Origin: an uncultured Clostridium sp.
Lineage (GTDB): Bacteria; Bacillota; Clostridia; Lachnospirales; Lachnospiraceae
Length of the DNA: 64,000 nucleotides
Assembly: GCA_945915475.1 (NCBI GenBank)
Contig: CAMEFI010000002.1
Span: 95,325-159,324, forward strand
Direction: 5' to 3'
Below the pieces are notes generated by a model. It had not been told where the DNA came from. It did not search any database and worked only from the letters and a program-made list of their open reading frames with translations. How positions within the stretch are numbered: position 1 is the stretch's first letter; each line of letters begins with the position of its first letter. Positions 49,551-58,743 of this stretch are shown here, piece by piece. A program made the translations under genes and the position numbers.

Positions 49551-52310
49551 ATGAGAAAGTTTAGTTTTTCTAAGGGCGTATCTGCAGCATTAGTTGCAAT
49601 GGCACTTGTAACCGGTTTATCAGTTCCGGTTAGTGCAGCAAAAGCAGGTACAACATTGTCTCAGCAGGAAGTGACAAAGAGTGGTGCAACGATTTTATCA
49701 CAGGCACCGGCTATTTCTTTGAAGCAGACAACTGCATCGGGACAGATCGCAACAAAATGGACAGTGGCTTATAGCCCGGTTCCGGCACCAATTACAGGTC
49801 AGGATGGAGATATCATCCGGAGTTATCGTTTATCAATCTTTGTGTTTGATAAAGGCGACCGCACGAATCCATTACCATGTGGTTATTATGATGAGTCTAC
49901 AGATTATTCATCATATGATTACAGTAATCCAAGTGTATCCATTGATGATAATGGTAAATTAACATTATTTAATGGTATTGATGAATATTACGTAGATGGT
50001 GCACAGGATCCTACTCATCTCAATGAGGTAACCATCAGTGGAAGCCAGCTTACACCAGGTAAGAAAGAGATTGTTGCATATTTATTTGATGCAGCAGGAT
50101 ATGAGACTGATTATAATGCGGCAGAAGCAGCATATCAACAGGCTCGTGATGCATATTGGGCAGCCTGGGAAGCAGGTAATTACAACGTTGAGTATCCGGA
50201 TAGATCAGATTATGTGAATTTGTCCACAGCAGATTACATGATTGCTTCTGCTCCGATTGAGATTACCGTATCCGATGAGGCAAGTGTAAGCACAACCGTG
50301 ACTTCTACATCTATTCAGTTGAATTTAGATGCTAAGAGTGCCAACACAGGATATGAAATCTATCGTAAGGTTGGTAAGAAGTATCAGAAGATCGCAACAG
50401 TTGCAGCTGATGTATATACCGATAAGGGCTTAATGTCAAAGACAACTTATTCTTATAAGGTTCGTCCATATTACAAAGATGCAAAGACAGGACAGACTAC
50501 ATATGGTAAATACACTGTTGTGGAAGCAACAACTAAGGGTAGTGCATTGAACCTGATTGCAAAGGTGAACAAGAAGAACAAAGTTCAGCTTACATGGCAG
50601 AAGGTAGCCGGTGCAAAGCAGTATGAGATCTATCGTGCAGATACCTACTCAGATACTTCTGTAGAGAAGAAAGGTTTTGGGGATGGTTTTTCAACCTATA
50701 AGAAGATTGCAACGGTTAAGAAGAATAAGAAGCAGTATATTGATAAGAAGGTATCTTTGAATCAGTCTTATCGCTATATCGTTCGTGCCATTATTACAAA
50801 GGACAAGAATGTTAAGGGCGACAAGGATACTTATATTGAAGCAGGTGACTGGGTATCATTGAGCTTCGGTAGTATTAGCGCTAATGTAACTTACACAGAT
50901 GCATATGGTAACGAGACCATTGAATGGACAAAGGTAGCAGGCGCTAAGAGCTATGTAATTGAGAAGAAAGTATACAATGCACAGTCTAAGACTTATGCAT
51001 GGACACCAATTCAGACATTAGGTAAGAATGCAACAAAGGCAAAATTAGCTGCAGAAGTTACCTACGAGGCAGATGGATCGGTTAAGACATTAAGCACCAA
51101 TTATCGTATTAAAGCATTTAACGGAAGTGCTTACAGTGATCCAAGTTCCTTTACGACATATAAGACTGCAGGTGTTGTTCAGAAAGTAACATCAAAGGCA
51201 GTATCAAATGGTATTCAGGTAAGCTGGACACCGGTTAGCGGTGCATCTTATTACAGAGTATACAGAGTGAAGACATCGGATGTAGTTGCCAATAAAGACC
51301 AGGGTATTTCTGAGATTTCCGGCGGAACACAGGTTACAGAATATGTTGGTGTAACAGATCCTGTTGCAGTAGATGTAGCTGCATGGAATGCTGCAGTTGA
51401 CCAGAGCATTGCACAGTATAAGGCAACACCGGATGCTAATTATGAAGATTATCTGCATGAATATGACAAGCTGAGTGATAAGAAGACATATCATTATCAG
51501 AATTATTCATATTCCCGTGATACCTTTGGCGCAGATACAACCAGTATCTTAGATTACTTTGGTGATATTTATTCAGGTAGTGGTGAAGTATATGTAAAAG
51601 ATGCTACAGAGGGTACAGACGGCAATGCTGTTATTACATGGGGCAGCAAATACTATCCGGTTGTTGCAGATACATCTGTAAAGAATAGTGTAGCAGACGG
51701 AAGACCACAGGCAGGTGTAAGTTATACATATTATGTAGAAGCAGTAATGGCAACTCCTAAGACTCCTGAGGAATTCAAGGGTGATTACGGTAATCATTAT
51801 GAGAGTGGATATCCATGTGGTGTAGATTATTACACAATCATGGCAACAACACAGGCAGCTTATAACACAGCAGCAGTTGGTCCAAAAGTTAAGTATGATG
51901 ATTATGCTACACCTGCAACAGTTGCAAAAGTAAGCTCTTACAACTTTAAGAATATAACAGGCTCAACTGTTGGTGTGAAGAAGCTTGGTACAGCTACTTA
52001 TACACAGGTACAACCGGTTAAGACAAAGTTAACAATTAAGTCTCTTTCTTCTTCTAAGGGTAAAGTAACCTTGAAGCTTAAGAAGAAAGTAAAGGCTGCT
52101 GATTACTACAAGATTTATCGTTCTACAAAGAAGAAAGGTAAATATACAGTAGCAGGTATTACAAAGAACGCAAAGAAGACAACCTTTACAGACACAGGCG
52201 TTGAGAAGGGTAAGACTTACTACTACAAAGTGGTATCTGTTGTTAAGAACGAGGCCGGCGCTGAAGTAGAAGGCAAGGCTTCTAAGGTTAAGAGCATTAA
52301 AGTGAAATAA
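49551..52310 (+). CDS. large secreted multi-FN3-like surface protein, paralogue 2
   Basis: 919 aa, same plan as the previous gene: signal peptide ('SVPVSAAKAG'), N-terminal region with 'DEASVSTTVTSTSIQLNLD', FN3-like modules with 'GYEIYRKVGKKYQKIATVAA', 'QYEIYRADTYSDTS', 'SYVIEKKVYNAQSKTY', 'YYRVYRVKTSDV' and the C-terminal 'YYKIYRSTKKKGKYTVAG', ending 'VKSIKVK'. The C-terminal ~100 residues are nearly the same in both ('GKTYYYKVVSVVKNEAGAEV' vs 'NKKYYYKVVAVKANEAGADV'), and N-terminal regions diverge, typical of an old tandem duplication with changing ligand side. Codon use is typical of a highly expressed gene. Function unknown. Confidence 0.85.
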   Translation: MRKFSFSKGVSAALVAMALVTGLSVPVSAAKAGTTLSQQEVTKSGATILSQAPAISLKQTTASGQIATKWTVAYSPVPAPITGQDGDIIRSYRLSIFVFDKGDRTNPLPCGYYDESTDYSSYDYSNPSVSIDDNGKLTLFNGIDEYYVDGAQDPTHLNEVTISGSQLTPGKKEIVAYLFDAAGYETDYNAAEAAYQQARDAYWAAWEAGNYNVEYPDRSDYVNLSTADYMIASAPIEITVSDEASVSTTVTSTSIQLNLDAKSANTGYEIYRKVGKKYQKIATVAADVYTDKGLMSKTTYSYKVRPYYKDAKTGQTTYGKYTVVEATTKGSALNLIAKVNKKNKVQLTWQKVAGAKQYEIYRADTYSDTSVEKKGFGDGFSTYKKIATVKKNKKQYIDKKVSLNQSYRYIVRAIITKDKNVKGDKDTYIEAGDWVSLSFGSISANVTYTDAYGNETIEWTKVAGAKSYVIEKKVYNAQSKTYAWTPIQTLGKNATKAKLAAEVTYEADGSVKTLSTNYRIKAFNGSAYSDPSSFTTYKTAGVVQKVTSKAVSNGIQVSWTPVSGASYYRVYRVKTSDVVANKDQGISEISGGTQVTEYVGVTDPVAVDVAAWNAAVDQSIAQYKATPDANYEDYLHEYDKLSDKKTYHYQNYSYSRDTFGADTTSILDYFGDIYSGSGEVYVKDATEGTDGNAVITWGSKYYPVVADTSVKNSVADGRPQAGVSYTYYVEAVMATPKTPEEFKGDYGNHYESGYPCGVDYYTIMATTQAAYNTAAVGPKVKYDDYATPATVAKVSSYNFKNITGSTVGVKKLGTATYTQVQPVKTKLTIKSLSSSKGKVTLKLKKKVKAADYYKIYRSTKKKGKYTVAGITKNAKKTTFTDTGVEKGKTYYYKVVSVVKNEAGAEVEGKASKVKSIKVK

Positions 52311-52363
52311 TCGAGACATATAACCTAATAGATAGTGGACTTAAGTTGTCCGCAAAGAAGAGG

Positions 52364-52404
52364 GTCCCTGACATCCGGATTGCCGGATGTCGGGGATTCT
52401 TTCT
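52364..52404 (+). terminator. terminator after paralogue 2
   Basis: TCCCTGACATCCGG-attg-CCGGATGTCGGGGA stem followed by TTCTTTCTTT. Confidence 0.9.
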
Positions 52405-52509
52405 TTAAAATAGATTGTAATAAAGAATATGGAATGGTATACTTAACAAGTGTGCGATTCCATTTTTACTGGGAATACCCATAATCTGAATAGAGATAAG
52501 GTGAATGAG

Positions 52510-54402
52510 ATGCATAAAGAATTTTTGATGGGAAATGAAGCCATTGCATTAGGAGCAATGGCGGCAGGTGTGAATGTGGTATCCGGTTATCCGGGAACGC
52601 CTTCCACAGAAGTGTTAGAGGCCATTGCAAGAGGCAATGACGGCAGTATCTATGTTGAGTGGTCTGTCAATGAGAAAGCAGGATTGGAGGTGGCAGCGGC
52701 AGCTTCATACAGTGGTGCAAGAAGCATTGTGACAATGAAGCAGGTGGGCTTAAATGTTGCAAGTGATCCATTGATGAGTCTTGCTTATGTGGGAGTCAAG
52801 GGTGGTATGGTTGTTATGGTAGCTGACGATCCGGGTCCCATTTCTTCACAGACGGAACAGGATACGAGAACTTTTGGACAGTTTGCCAAGCTCCCGGTAT
52901 TTGATCCCTCTTCTGTGGCAGAAGGCTACGAGATGATACAGACGGCATTTGAAGTGTCAGAACAATATCATACACCTGTTATTTTGCGTCCTACAACAAG
53001 AGTTTGTCACGCATATGCATCCCTTGAAGTGAAAGATAGAGAAGAATATTACAGGAATGAGATAGAAGGATTCGTAAAGGATTCCAACCGGTGGGTCATT
53101 TTTCCACGGCTATCCTACAGGAGACATGGGGAGATTGAGAAGGCGCTTCCCGGTATCGGGGAAACACTGGGAAAGCTTTCATACAATAAAGTGGAAGGAA
53201 GCAGACTGGCAACAGTGGGGATTGCCTGCGGGGGAATCAGTTATGCTTATGTAAAAGAAGCTTTTGGTATTTTGAAGGAGAAGACGGGGTTTGATTTTCT
53301 TGGTGAAGAAAATAGTGATAAGTATCCGAATGTGCGTTTGTTCAAAGCAGGTACACCACATCCGTTCCCGGAGAATCTGGCGGTGGAATTCTTAGATGGA
53401 TTAGAGAAAGTGCTTGTGGTGGAAGAATTGGATCCGTATATTGAAAGGCAGCTTATGCAGGTTGCCGGAGAACATCGCAATGGTATCCGGATAGAGGGTA
53501 AGCTTCATGGTGTGGTGAAACATGCAGGAGAGAATACGGTAGAGTCGGTACAGGAGAATCTGTGCCAATTCTTACAGATTTCCATGGGAAATGATATGGA
53601 TAATGTAAATGCGGATGCTGCCTGTCCGCCGGAGCTCCCGGTTCGTCCCCCTGTACTGTGTGCCGGATGTCCTCACCGGGCATCTTTCTATGCCGTAAAG
53701 AAAGCAATGGAAGGCAGAAAAGCAATATTTTGTGGGGATATTGGATGTTATACATTGGGCAATGCCATGCCCCTTGATATGGTGGACAGCTGTCTTTGTA
53801 TGGGCGCAGGGATTACCATGGCACAGGGATTTGGAGTTGTGGAAAAGGATACGACATGCTTTGCCTTTGTGGGGGATTCCACATTTTTTGCCTCTGGGAT
53901 GACAGGTGTTGTCAATGCGGTGTATAATCAGCATGATATGGTATTGGTGGTGCTTGACAATTCCACCACGGCAATGACGGGTCATCAGCCTCACCCGGGA
54001 ACCGGAAAGACCATGATGGGCGATATTGTGAATAAGGTGAGTATCGTGAAGATATTAGAGGCAATGGGACTTACAAAAGTGTGTACTGTGAATCCGCTGG
54101 ATTTGGATGAGGCGGTTCGGATGGTGAAAGAAGTGGCAGATTTGCCGGGTGTGAAGGCTATTATTTTCAAATCCCCTTGTATTGCGGTAACGAAACCGGA
54201 AGTTCAATGTACAATCCACAAGGATAGATGTATCAACTGCAAAAAATGTATCCGGGAGTTGGGCTGTCCGGCTATTACGGTGGAAGACGGGAAGGTTGTT
54301 ATAGAACCGGATCTCTGCTTTGGTTGTGGCATCTGCAAGGCTGTATGTCCGGTTGGAGCCATTGATGGTGGAAAAGTGGCAGGAGGTAGCAGCAATGAGT
54401 AA
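52510..54402 (+). CDS. iorA: indolepyruvate:ferredoxin oxidoreductase, alpha subunit
   Basis: 630 aa from ATG 52510 (AAGGTG 6 nt upstream). Thiamine-diphosphate enzyme oxidising aryl pyruvates (from Trp, Phe, Tyr) to aryl-acetyl-CoA with ferredoxin as acceptor. N-terminal pyrimidine-binding domain 'GNEAIALGAMAAGVNVVSGY', 'YPGTPSTEVLEAIA'; TPP-binding domain 'CGDIGCYTLGNAMPLDMV' and 'FVGDSTFFASGMTGV' (GDSxF) with 'DNSTTAMTGHQPHPGTG'; two [4Fe-4S] clusters at the C-terminus ('CINCKKCIRELGCP' and 'CFGCGICKAVCPVGA'). Full length. Overlaps iorB by 8 bp. The first cluster is atypical (CxxCxxCxxxxC). Confidence 0.96.
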   Translation: MHKEFLMGNEAIALGAMAAGVNVVSGYPGTPSTEVLEAIARGNDGSIYVEWSVNEKAGLEVAAAASYSGARSIVTMKQVGLNVASDPLMSLAYVGVKGGMVVMVADDPGPISSQTEQDTRTFGQFAKLPVFDPSSVAEGYEMIQTAFEVSEQYHTPVILRPTTRVCHAYASLEVKDREEYYRNEIEGFVKDSNRWVIFPRLSYRRHGEIEKALPGIGETLGKLSYNKVEGSRLATVGIACGGISYAYVKEAFGILKEKTGFDFLGEENSDKYPNVRLFKAGTPHPFPENLAVEFLDGLEKVLVVEELDPYIERQLMQVAGEHRNGIRIEGKLHGVVKHAGENTVESVQENLCQFLQISMGNDMDNVNADAACPPELPVRPPVLCAGCPHRASFYAVKKAMEGRKAIFCGDIGCYTLGNAMPLDMVDSCLCMGAGITMAQGFGVVEKDTTCFAFVGDSTFFASGMTGVVNAVYNQHDMVLVVLDNSTTAMTGHQPHPGTGKTMMGDIVNKVSIVKILEAMGLTKVCTVNPLDLDEAVRMVKEVADLPGVKAIIFKSPCIAVTKPEVQCTIHKDRCINCKKCIRELGCPAITVEDGKVVIEPDLCFGCGICKAVCPVGAIDGGKVAGGSSNE

Positions 54403-54997
54403 GAGTGTGATATTATGTGGTGTTGGAGGACAGGGAACGGTTCTTGCATCGAAGTTAATCTCCTATGCAGCAATGGCAAAGGGACAAGAGGTGAAATCTG
54501 CGGAGACCATCGGCATGGCGCAACGTGGTGGCAGCGTGACAAGTCATATTCGTATGGGAGAGGAGGCATTTTCTCCATTGGTTCCGAAGGGAAAAGCGGA
54601 TGTCATGATTGCATTTGAGCCGGGGGAGGCAGTTCGCAACCTGGATTATCTGAAACCTGACGGTGTGGTTGTTGTATCCAAGAAAGCGGTAAAGCCGGTC
54701 ACGGCATCTTTATCAGCCGGGGAGTATAAAGGCCGGGAAATGCTGGATTATCTCCATAAAAAGGTAGAACGCCTCATTGTAGTGGACAGTCAACAGATTA
54801 TGGCAGAGCTTGGATCTTCGAAAGTGCTAAATGTTGTACTGTTAGGCGCAGCCGTCGGCTGCAGCGAAATTGATATTTCCATGGATGAGATTCGGAGTGC
54901 CATCAAAGAAAAAGTTCCGGAGAAATTCCATGACCTCAATATGCGTGCGTTAGAGGCCGGATACCGTCTTGCACATGACGATACCCAGGATATTTAA
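54395..54997 (+). CDS. iorB: indolepyruvate:ferredoxin oxidoreductase, beta subunit
   Basis: 200 aa from ATG 54395, with AGGAGG upstream inside the end of iorA. It carries the gamma-type domain of 2-ketoacid oxidoreductases: 'ILCGVGGQGTVLASKLI', 'KSAETIGMAQRGGSVTSHIR', 'ADVMIAFEPGEAVRNLDYL'. Forms the alpha-beta complex with IorA. Followed by a separate promoter at 55001. Confidence 0.96.
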   Translation: MSKSVILCGVGGQGTVLASKLISYAAMAKGQEVKSAETIGMAQRGGSVTSHIRMGEEAFSPLVPKGKADVMIAFEPGEAVRNLDYLKPDGVVVVSKKAVKPVTASLSAGEYKGREMLDYLHKKVERLIVVDSQQIMAELGSSKVLNVVLLGAAVGCSEIDISMDEIRSAIKEKVPEKFHDLNMRALEAGYRLAHDDTQDI

Positions 54998-55000
54998 TAA

Positions 55001-55030
55001 TTGACATGACAAATGTGAAAGGGTTAGAAT
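55001..55030 (+). promoter_or_regulatory. promoter of the COG2426-paaK unit
   Basis: TTGACA, 18-bp spacer, TAGAAT, 62 bp before the start codon. Confidence 0.6.
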
Positions 55031-55092
55031 AAACATGTATCTTGCAACATAGAATAGTTGCGAGCGCTTTTGAACAAGTAGAGGAGAAAAAG

Positions 55093-55572
55093 ATGTTTAA
55101 GAAATATTTAATCGCGTTTTTGATTTCTATGGTTCCTATTGTGGAATTGAGGGGTGCATTGCCTATTGCCATTGGAATGCATGTGGATCCATTGGTGGCA
55201 TATATCATCTGTATTATCGGGAATATGCTTCCTGTACCATTTATTTTCTTTTTTGCAAGGAAGATTCTGGAATGGGGAAAGGATAAGAAGTATATTGGAA
55301 GGTTTTTTACCTTTTGTCTGGAAAAGGGACACAAGGGTGGAGAGAAGTTGAAGGAGAAGGCAGGAAAGGGTCTGTTCTGGGCACTTATGCTTTTTGTGGG
55401 AATCCCTCTTCCGGGTACAGGGGCGTGGACAGGAACCCTTGCGGCCAGTATCCTGGATATGGATTTCAAATCAAGTGTTATCGCTGTTATGCTTGGAGTA
55501 TTGCTTGCAGGTGTCATTATGGGAGTAGGAAGTATTATACTGTTCGGGGGATTAGGCGTTATGTTCTCATAG
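55093..55572 (+). CDS. COG2426 small membrane protein ('small multidrug export' family)
   Basis: 159 aa from ATG 55093 (GAGGAG 8 nt upstream). Four membrane segments with the family pattern: 'FLISMVPIVELRGALPIAIG' at the N-terminus (ELRGA.P motif), 'IICIIGNMLPVPFIFFFAR', 'MLFVGIPLPGTGAWTGTLAA' (PxPGTGAWTG motif) and 'GVLLAGVIMGVGSIILFG'. The two loops with ELRGA and PGTGAW are like those of DedA/SNARE-type membrane proteins. Annotated as multidrug export by similarity only; real substrate is unknown. Close to paaK on the same strand. Confidence 0.9.
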   Translation: MFKKYLIAFLISMVPIVELRGALPIAIGMHVDPLVAYIICIIGNMLPVPFIFFFARKILEWGKDKKYIGRFFTFCLEKGHKGGEKLKEKAGKGLFWALMLFVGIPLPGTGAWTGTLAASILDMDFKSSVIAVMLGVLLAGVIMGVGSIILFGGLGVMFS

Positions 55573-55618
55573 ATGATGGGAGAAGATATACTAGTTGAGA
55601 GTAAGGGAGAATACGGAA

Positions 55619-56854
55619 ATGAAAATGAAAGAGATTCAATTTGAACAGATTAAGAAGCAGCTTATGAGACTGGCAGGAACAGAGACATTTTATGGCAAGA
55701 AGCTGCAGGGGATTAACATTGACCAGATTCAATCACAGGAGGATTTTGAAAAACTTCCATTTTCAGAAAAGAGTGATTTGAGAGATGCCTATCCTCTTGG
55801 CCTGATGGCCGTTCCGGAAGAGAAGATTGTGAGAATTCATTCGTCTTCAGGAACAACAGGAACGCCGGTTATCATTCCCTATACGGCAAAGGATGTGGAT
55901 GACTGGGGAATTCAGTTTGCCAGATGCTATGAGATGGCGGGGATTACCAACAAAGACCGGATTCAGATTACACCGGGTTATGGTCTGTGGACAGCGGGAA
56001 TCGGATTCCAGAACGGATGCGAGAAGTTAGGCGCAATGGCAATTCCCATGGGACCGGGTAATACGGAAAAGCAGATTCAGATGATGATGGATATGGAGTC
56101 TACCGTTATCTGTGCCACATCTTCCTATGCACTGCTGTTGGCAGAGGAGATTGAAAAGCGCGGAATTAAGGATAAAATACATCTGAAAAAGGGTGTAATC
56201 GGCTCAGAGCGATGGGGCGAGAAGATGCGCAATCGTATCAAAAACGAACTTGGAATTGAGTTATATGACATTTATGGATTGACAGAGGTTTATGGTCCGG
56301 GTATCGGTATCAACTGCAGTAAGCAGTCCGGTATCCACTATTGGGATGACTACATTTACATTGAAATTGTGGATCCGGTTACCGGCAAAGTGCTTCCGGA
56401 TGGGGAAATGGGTGAGATTGTAATCACGACCTTGGTCAAGGAGGGCGCACCGCTTATCCGTTTCCGGACGCATGACCTGTCCCGCATTATTCCGGGAGAA
56501 TGTCCGTGCGGTTCTCCGTATCCGAGAATTGATATTATTGCGGGTCGTACCGATGATATGTTAAAAGTAAAGGGTGTCAATATGTTCCCGAGTCAGATTG
56601 AGGAAGTGATTTCCATGGTGGAGGGAGCGTCTAGTGAGTATCAGGTTGTCATCAAACATGAGAATGGAAAGGATGTCATGAACCTTTATGTGGAGGTAAA
56701 TGACGGAGAGGACAAGCCTTTATTGGAAAAGAAGATTGCACAGACCTTCAAGAGTAAGATCGGTATGACACCGAGAGTAAATACCGTGGATGTCGGAGTG
56801 CTTCCGAGAAGTGAGAAGAAGACAAAACGTGTGATTGACGAGAGATATGCGTAA
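55619..56854 (+). CDS. paaK: phenylacetate-CoA ligase
   Basis: 411 aa from ATG 55619. ATP-dependent CoA ligation of aryl acetates (adenylate-forming family). P-loop 'IHSSSGTTGTPVIIPYT', 'YGLWTAGIGFQNG', 'DIYGLTEVYGPGIGINC', 'LIRFRTHDLSRIIPGECPCG' and 'GRTDDMLKVKGVNMFPSQIE' are all present and intact. With IorAB upstream, which produces aryl-acetyl-CoA from aromatic 2-ketoacids, this ligase can run in reverse to make ATP and free arylacetate (as ADP-independent ligases do in some anaerobes), or re-activate the acid. That link is inference from gene order. Confidence 0.95.
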   Translation: MKMKEIQFEQIKKQLMRLAGTETFYGKKLQGINIDQIQSQEDFEKLPFSEKSDLRDAYPLGLMAVPEEKIVRIHSSSGTTGTPVIIPYTAKDVDDWGIQFARCYEMAGITNKDRIQITPGYGLWTAGIGFQNGCEKLGAMAIPMGPGNTEKQIQMMMDMESTVICATSSYALLLAEEIEKRGIKDKIHLKKGVIGSERWGEKMRNRIKNELGIELYDIYGLTEVYGPGIGINCSKQSGIHYWDDYIYIEIVDPVTGKVLPDGEMGEIVITTLVKEGAPLIRFRTHDLSRIIPGECPCGSPYPRIDIIAGRTDDMLKVKGVNMFPSQIEEVISMVEGASSEYQVVIKHENGKDVMNLYVEVNDGEDKPLLEKKIAQTFKSKIGMTPRVNTVDVGVLPRSEKKTKRVIDERYA

Positions 56855-56912
56855 TTATGATGATTAGAGATTAAGTGTATTGAAAAAATAAGAGAGAAAT
56901 GGAGGCATGGAC

Positions 56913-57854
56913 ATGATTAAAATTTATCGGACAGACAACAGAGTGATAGGAGAAGAGCATGCCTTTGAACCCGGTTCCTGGATTCAGCTCACAGATCCAA
57001 GCCTGGATGAGATTGAGTTGATTTCTAAAAAATTTGATATTGACATTGCCGATGTTCGTGCCGCTATGGATGCGGATGAGAGTTCCCGTGTGGAGATCGA
57101 GGATGACTATACGCTAATCCTGGTCGATGTTCCTGTCGTTGAGATTCGTAATGAGCAAAAGGCATATACGGCGATTCCGTTAGGTATTTTATTGCTGGAT
57201 GATTATCTGGTAACAATCTGTGCAGAGGAGACGCCGGTATTACAATACTTTATTAACTCCACTGTGCGGGAATTCAGCACAAAGAAACAGATGCGTTTCG
57301 TGTACCAGATTCTTTACCGGACCTGTATGGTGTACCAGCTGTATCTGCGGACCATTGATAAAACCAGAACAGAGATTGAGGAACGTGCGCAGGAAGATGT
57401 CAAAGAAGAAGATCTGATCATGCTCCACGAGTTAGAGTCCAATCTTGTATATTTCGCCACGTCTCTTCGAGCCAACGGAGCGGTAATCGACCGCTTGTCA
57501 CGTTATAGCAGAGTGCGTCAGTTCCCGGAGGATAAAGACTTACTAGATGATGTGAAAGTCGAGAATGGACAGGCGATTGAGATGACAGTAATCTATCGTG
57601 ATATCATTCATGGTACCAGAGAACTTCTTTCCAATATGATTGATATCCGCCTTAATAATGTCATGAAGTACTTAGCTGCCATCACCATTGTTATGGCAAT
57701 CCCTAACATTATTTCCGGCTTTTATGGAATGAATGTGGCTTCCAAATGGGTACCCCTTCAATCGACCCCTTTTGGATTCACGATTATCTGTGTTGCAACG
57801 GTGGTTGTATGTGTGATTGTACTGAAGGTGCTTAAGAAGAAGCAGATGTTATAG
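56913..57854 (+). CDS. CorA-family Mg2+/divalent cation transporter
   Basis: 313 aa from ATG 56913 (GGAGG 7 nt upstream; ATG 56907 is too near the RBS). Cytosolic N-domain, long helix ('RTIDKTRTEIEERAQEDVKE' region), then two C-terminal membrane helices with the defining 'GFYGMNV' (GMN) signature at ~285 and ending 'VCVIVLKVLKKKQML'. Length normal. Single gene followed by a family-2 palindromic element. Confidence 0.95.
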   Translation: MIKIYRTDNRVIGEEHAFEPGSWIQLTDPSLDEIELISKKFDIDIADVRAAMDADESSRVEIEDDYTLILVDVPVVEIRNEQKAYTAIPLGILLLDDYLVTICAEETPVLQYFINSTVREFSTKKQMRFVYQILYRTCMVYQLYLRTIDKTRTEIEERAQEDVKEEDLIMLHELESNLVYFATSLRANGAVIDRLSRYSRVRQFPEDKDLLDDVKVENGQAIEMTVIYRDIIHGTRELLSNMIDIRLNNVMKYLAAITIVMAIPNIISGFYGMNVASKWVPLQSTPFGFTIICVATVVVCVIVLKVLKKKQML

Positions 57855-57866
57855 AAAGATATATAG

Positions 57867-57955
57867 GATTCGGGTGTCGTAAGCCCTTTTCGAATATGTG
57901 ATTTGTGCAATATGCCATCGAAGTTTTTTGAAAATGGGCTTTTGGCACCCTAATC
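57867..57955. repeat. palindromic intergenic element, family 2, short form
   Basis: 89 bp. Imperfect terminal inverted repeat GATTCGGGTGTC ... GGCACCCTAATC with inner AAGCCC/GGGCTT, and the segment TTGTGCAATATGCCATCGAAG shared with the long form (38467-38703). It forms the spacer between the convergent corA and cyclophilin genes, and may act as bidirectional terminator. Confidence 0.85.
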
Positions 57956-57958
57956 TTA

Positions 57959-58480
57959 TTATTGTACTTTGATAGGTTCCGGATATTCCTCTCCGAAGGT
58001 TTCAACCGTCATAGACTGAATCTTCTGTTCCTGTAAAGGCTTGTCATAATAATCCGTCTCCACACAGGCAATCTTGTCTACGATATCCATTCCTTCTGTT
58101 ATTTTTCCGAATGCAGCATACTGCCCGTCAAGATGAGGGGATGTCTTGTGCATTATAAAAATCTGAGAACCTGCGGAATCCGGCATCATGGAGCGGGCCA
58201 TGGAAAGTACACCCGGTGTGTGTTTTAAGTTATTCTCAAAACCATTCATTGCGAATTCGCCTTTGATGCTATAACCGGGACCGCCCATTCCGGTTCCCTC
58301 CGGGCAGCCGCCCTGAATCATGAATCCTTTGATGACACGATGAAAGATAAGTCCATCATAGAATCCCTTTTTTACCAAAGAAATAAAGTTATTCACTGTG
58401 TTAGGTGCGATATCCGGATAAAGTTCAGCCTTCATGATATCGCCGTTTTCCATAGTAATTGTAACAATTGGATTTGCCAT
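57959..58480 (-). CDS. peptidyl-prolyl cis-trans isomerase, cyclophilin type
   Basis: 173 aa from ATG 58480 (GAAAGGAC upstream; a TTG two codons earlier is less likely). Complete cyclophilin: 'LYPDIAPNTVNNFISLVKKG', 'YDGLIFHRVIKGFMIQGGCP' (FHRV, catalytic Arg), 'GVLSMARSMMPDSAGSQIFI' (SAGSQFFI motif), 'HLDGQYAAFGKITEGMDI'. No signal peptide, so cytosolic. Helps protein folding. Single gene. Confidence 0.96.
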   Translation of the reverse strand: MANPIVTITMENGDIMKAELYPDIAPNTVNNFISLVKKGFYDGLIFHRVIKGFMIQGGCPEGTGMGGPGYSIKGEFAMNGFENNLKHTPGVLSMARSMMPDSAGSQIFIMHKTSPHLDGQYAAFGKITEGMDIVDKIACVETDYYDKPLQEQKIQSMTVETFGEEYPEPIKVQ

Positions 58481-58743
58481 AATCAAATGTCCTTTCTCTT
58501 AATATAGAATATAAAGGGATTTTAACATTTTCACAGGCACATTACAAGATGCATTAAAAAATGTATGAAAACAGAGTGGAATTCGTGTTTTTGCATAATA
58601 AATTACTTGCTTATCCCTTGTGAATCAACTATAATAAAGATAATTATGTATAAGAAGAATCAGATGGGTATTATGGTCAGTCTGATATATGATAGGAATT
58701 GGGAAGATATTCCGAAATATGTGTTTTGGAAGGGGATTTTGTT

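Noticed and set aside
53247..53994. Minus-strand frames within iorA
   Set aside because: Antisense shadows of a complete, well-conserved gene.
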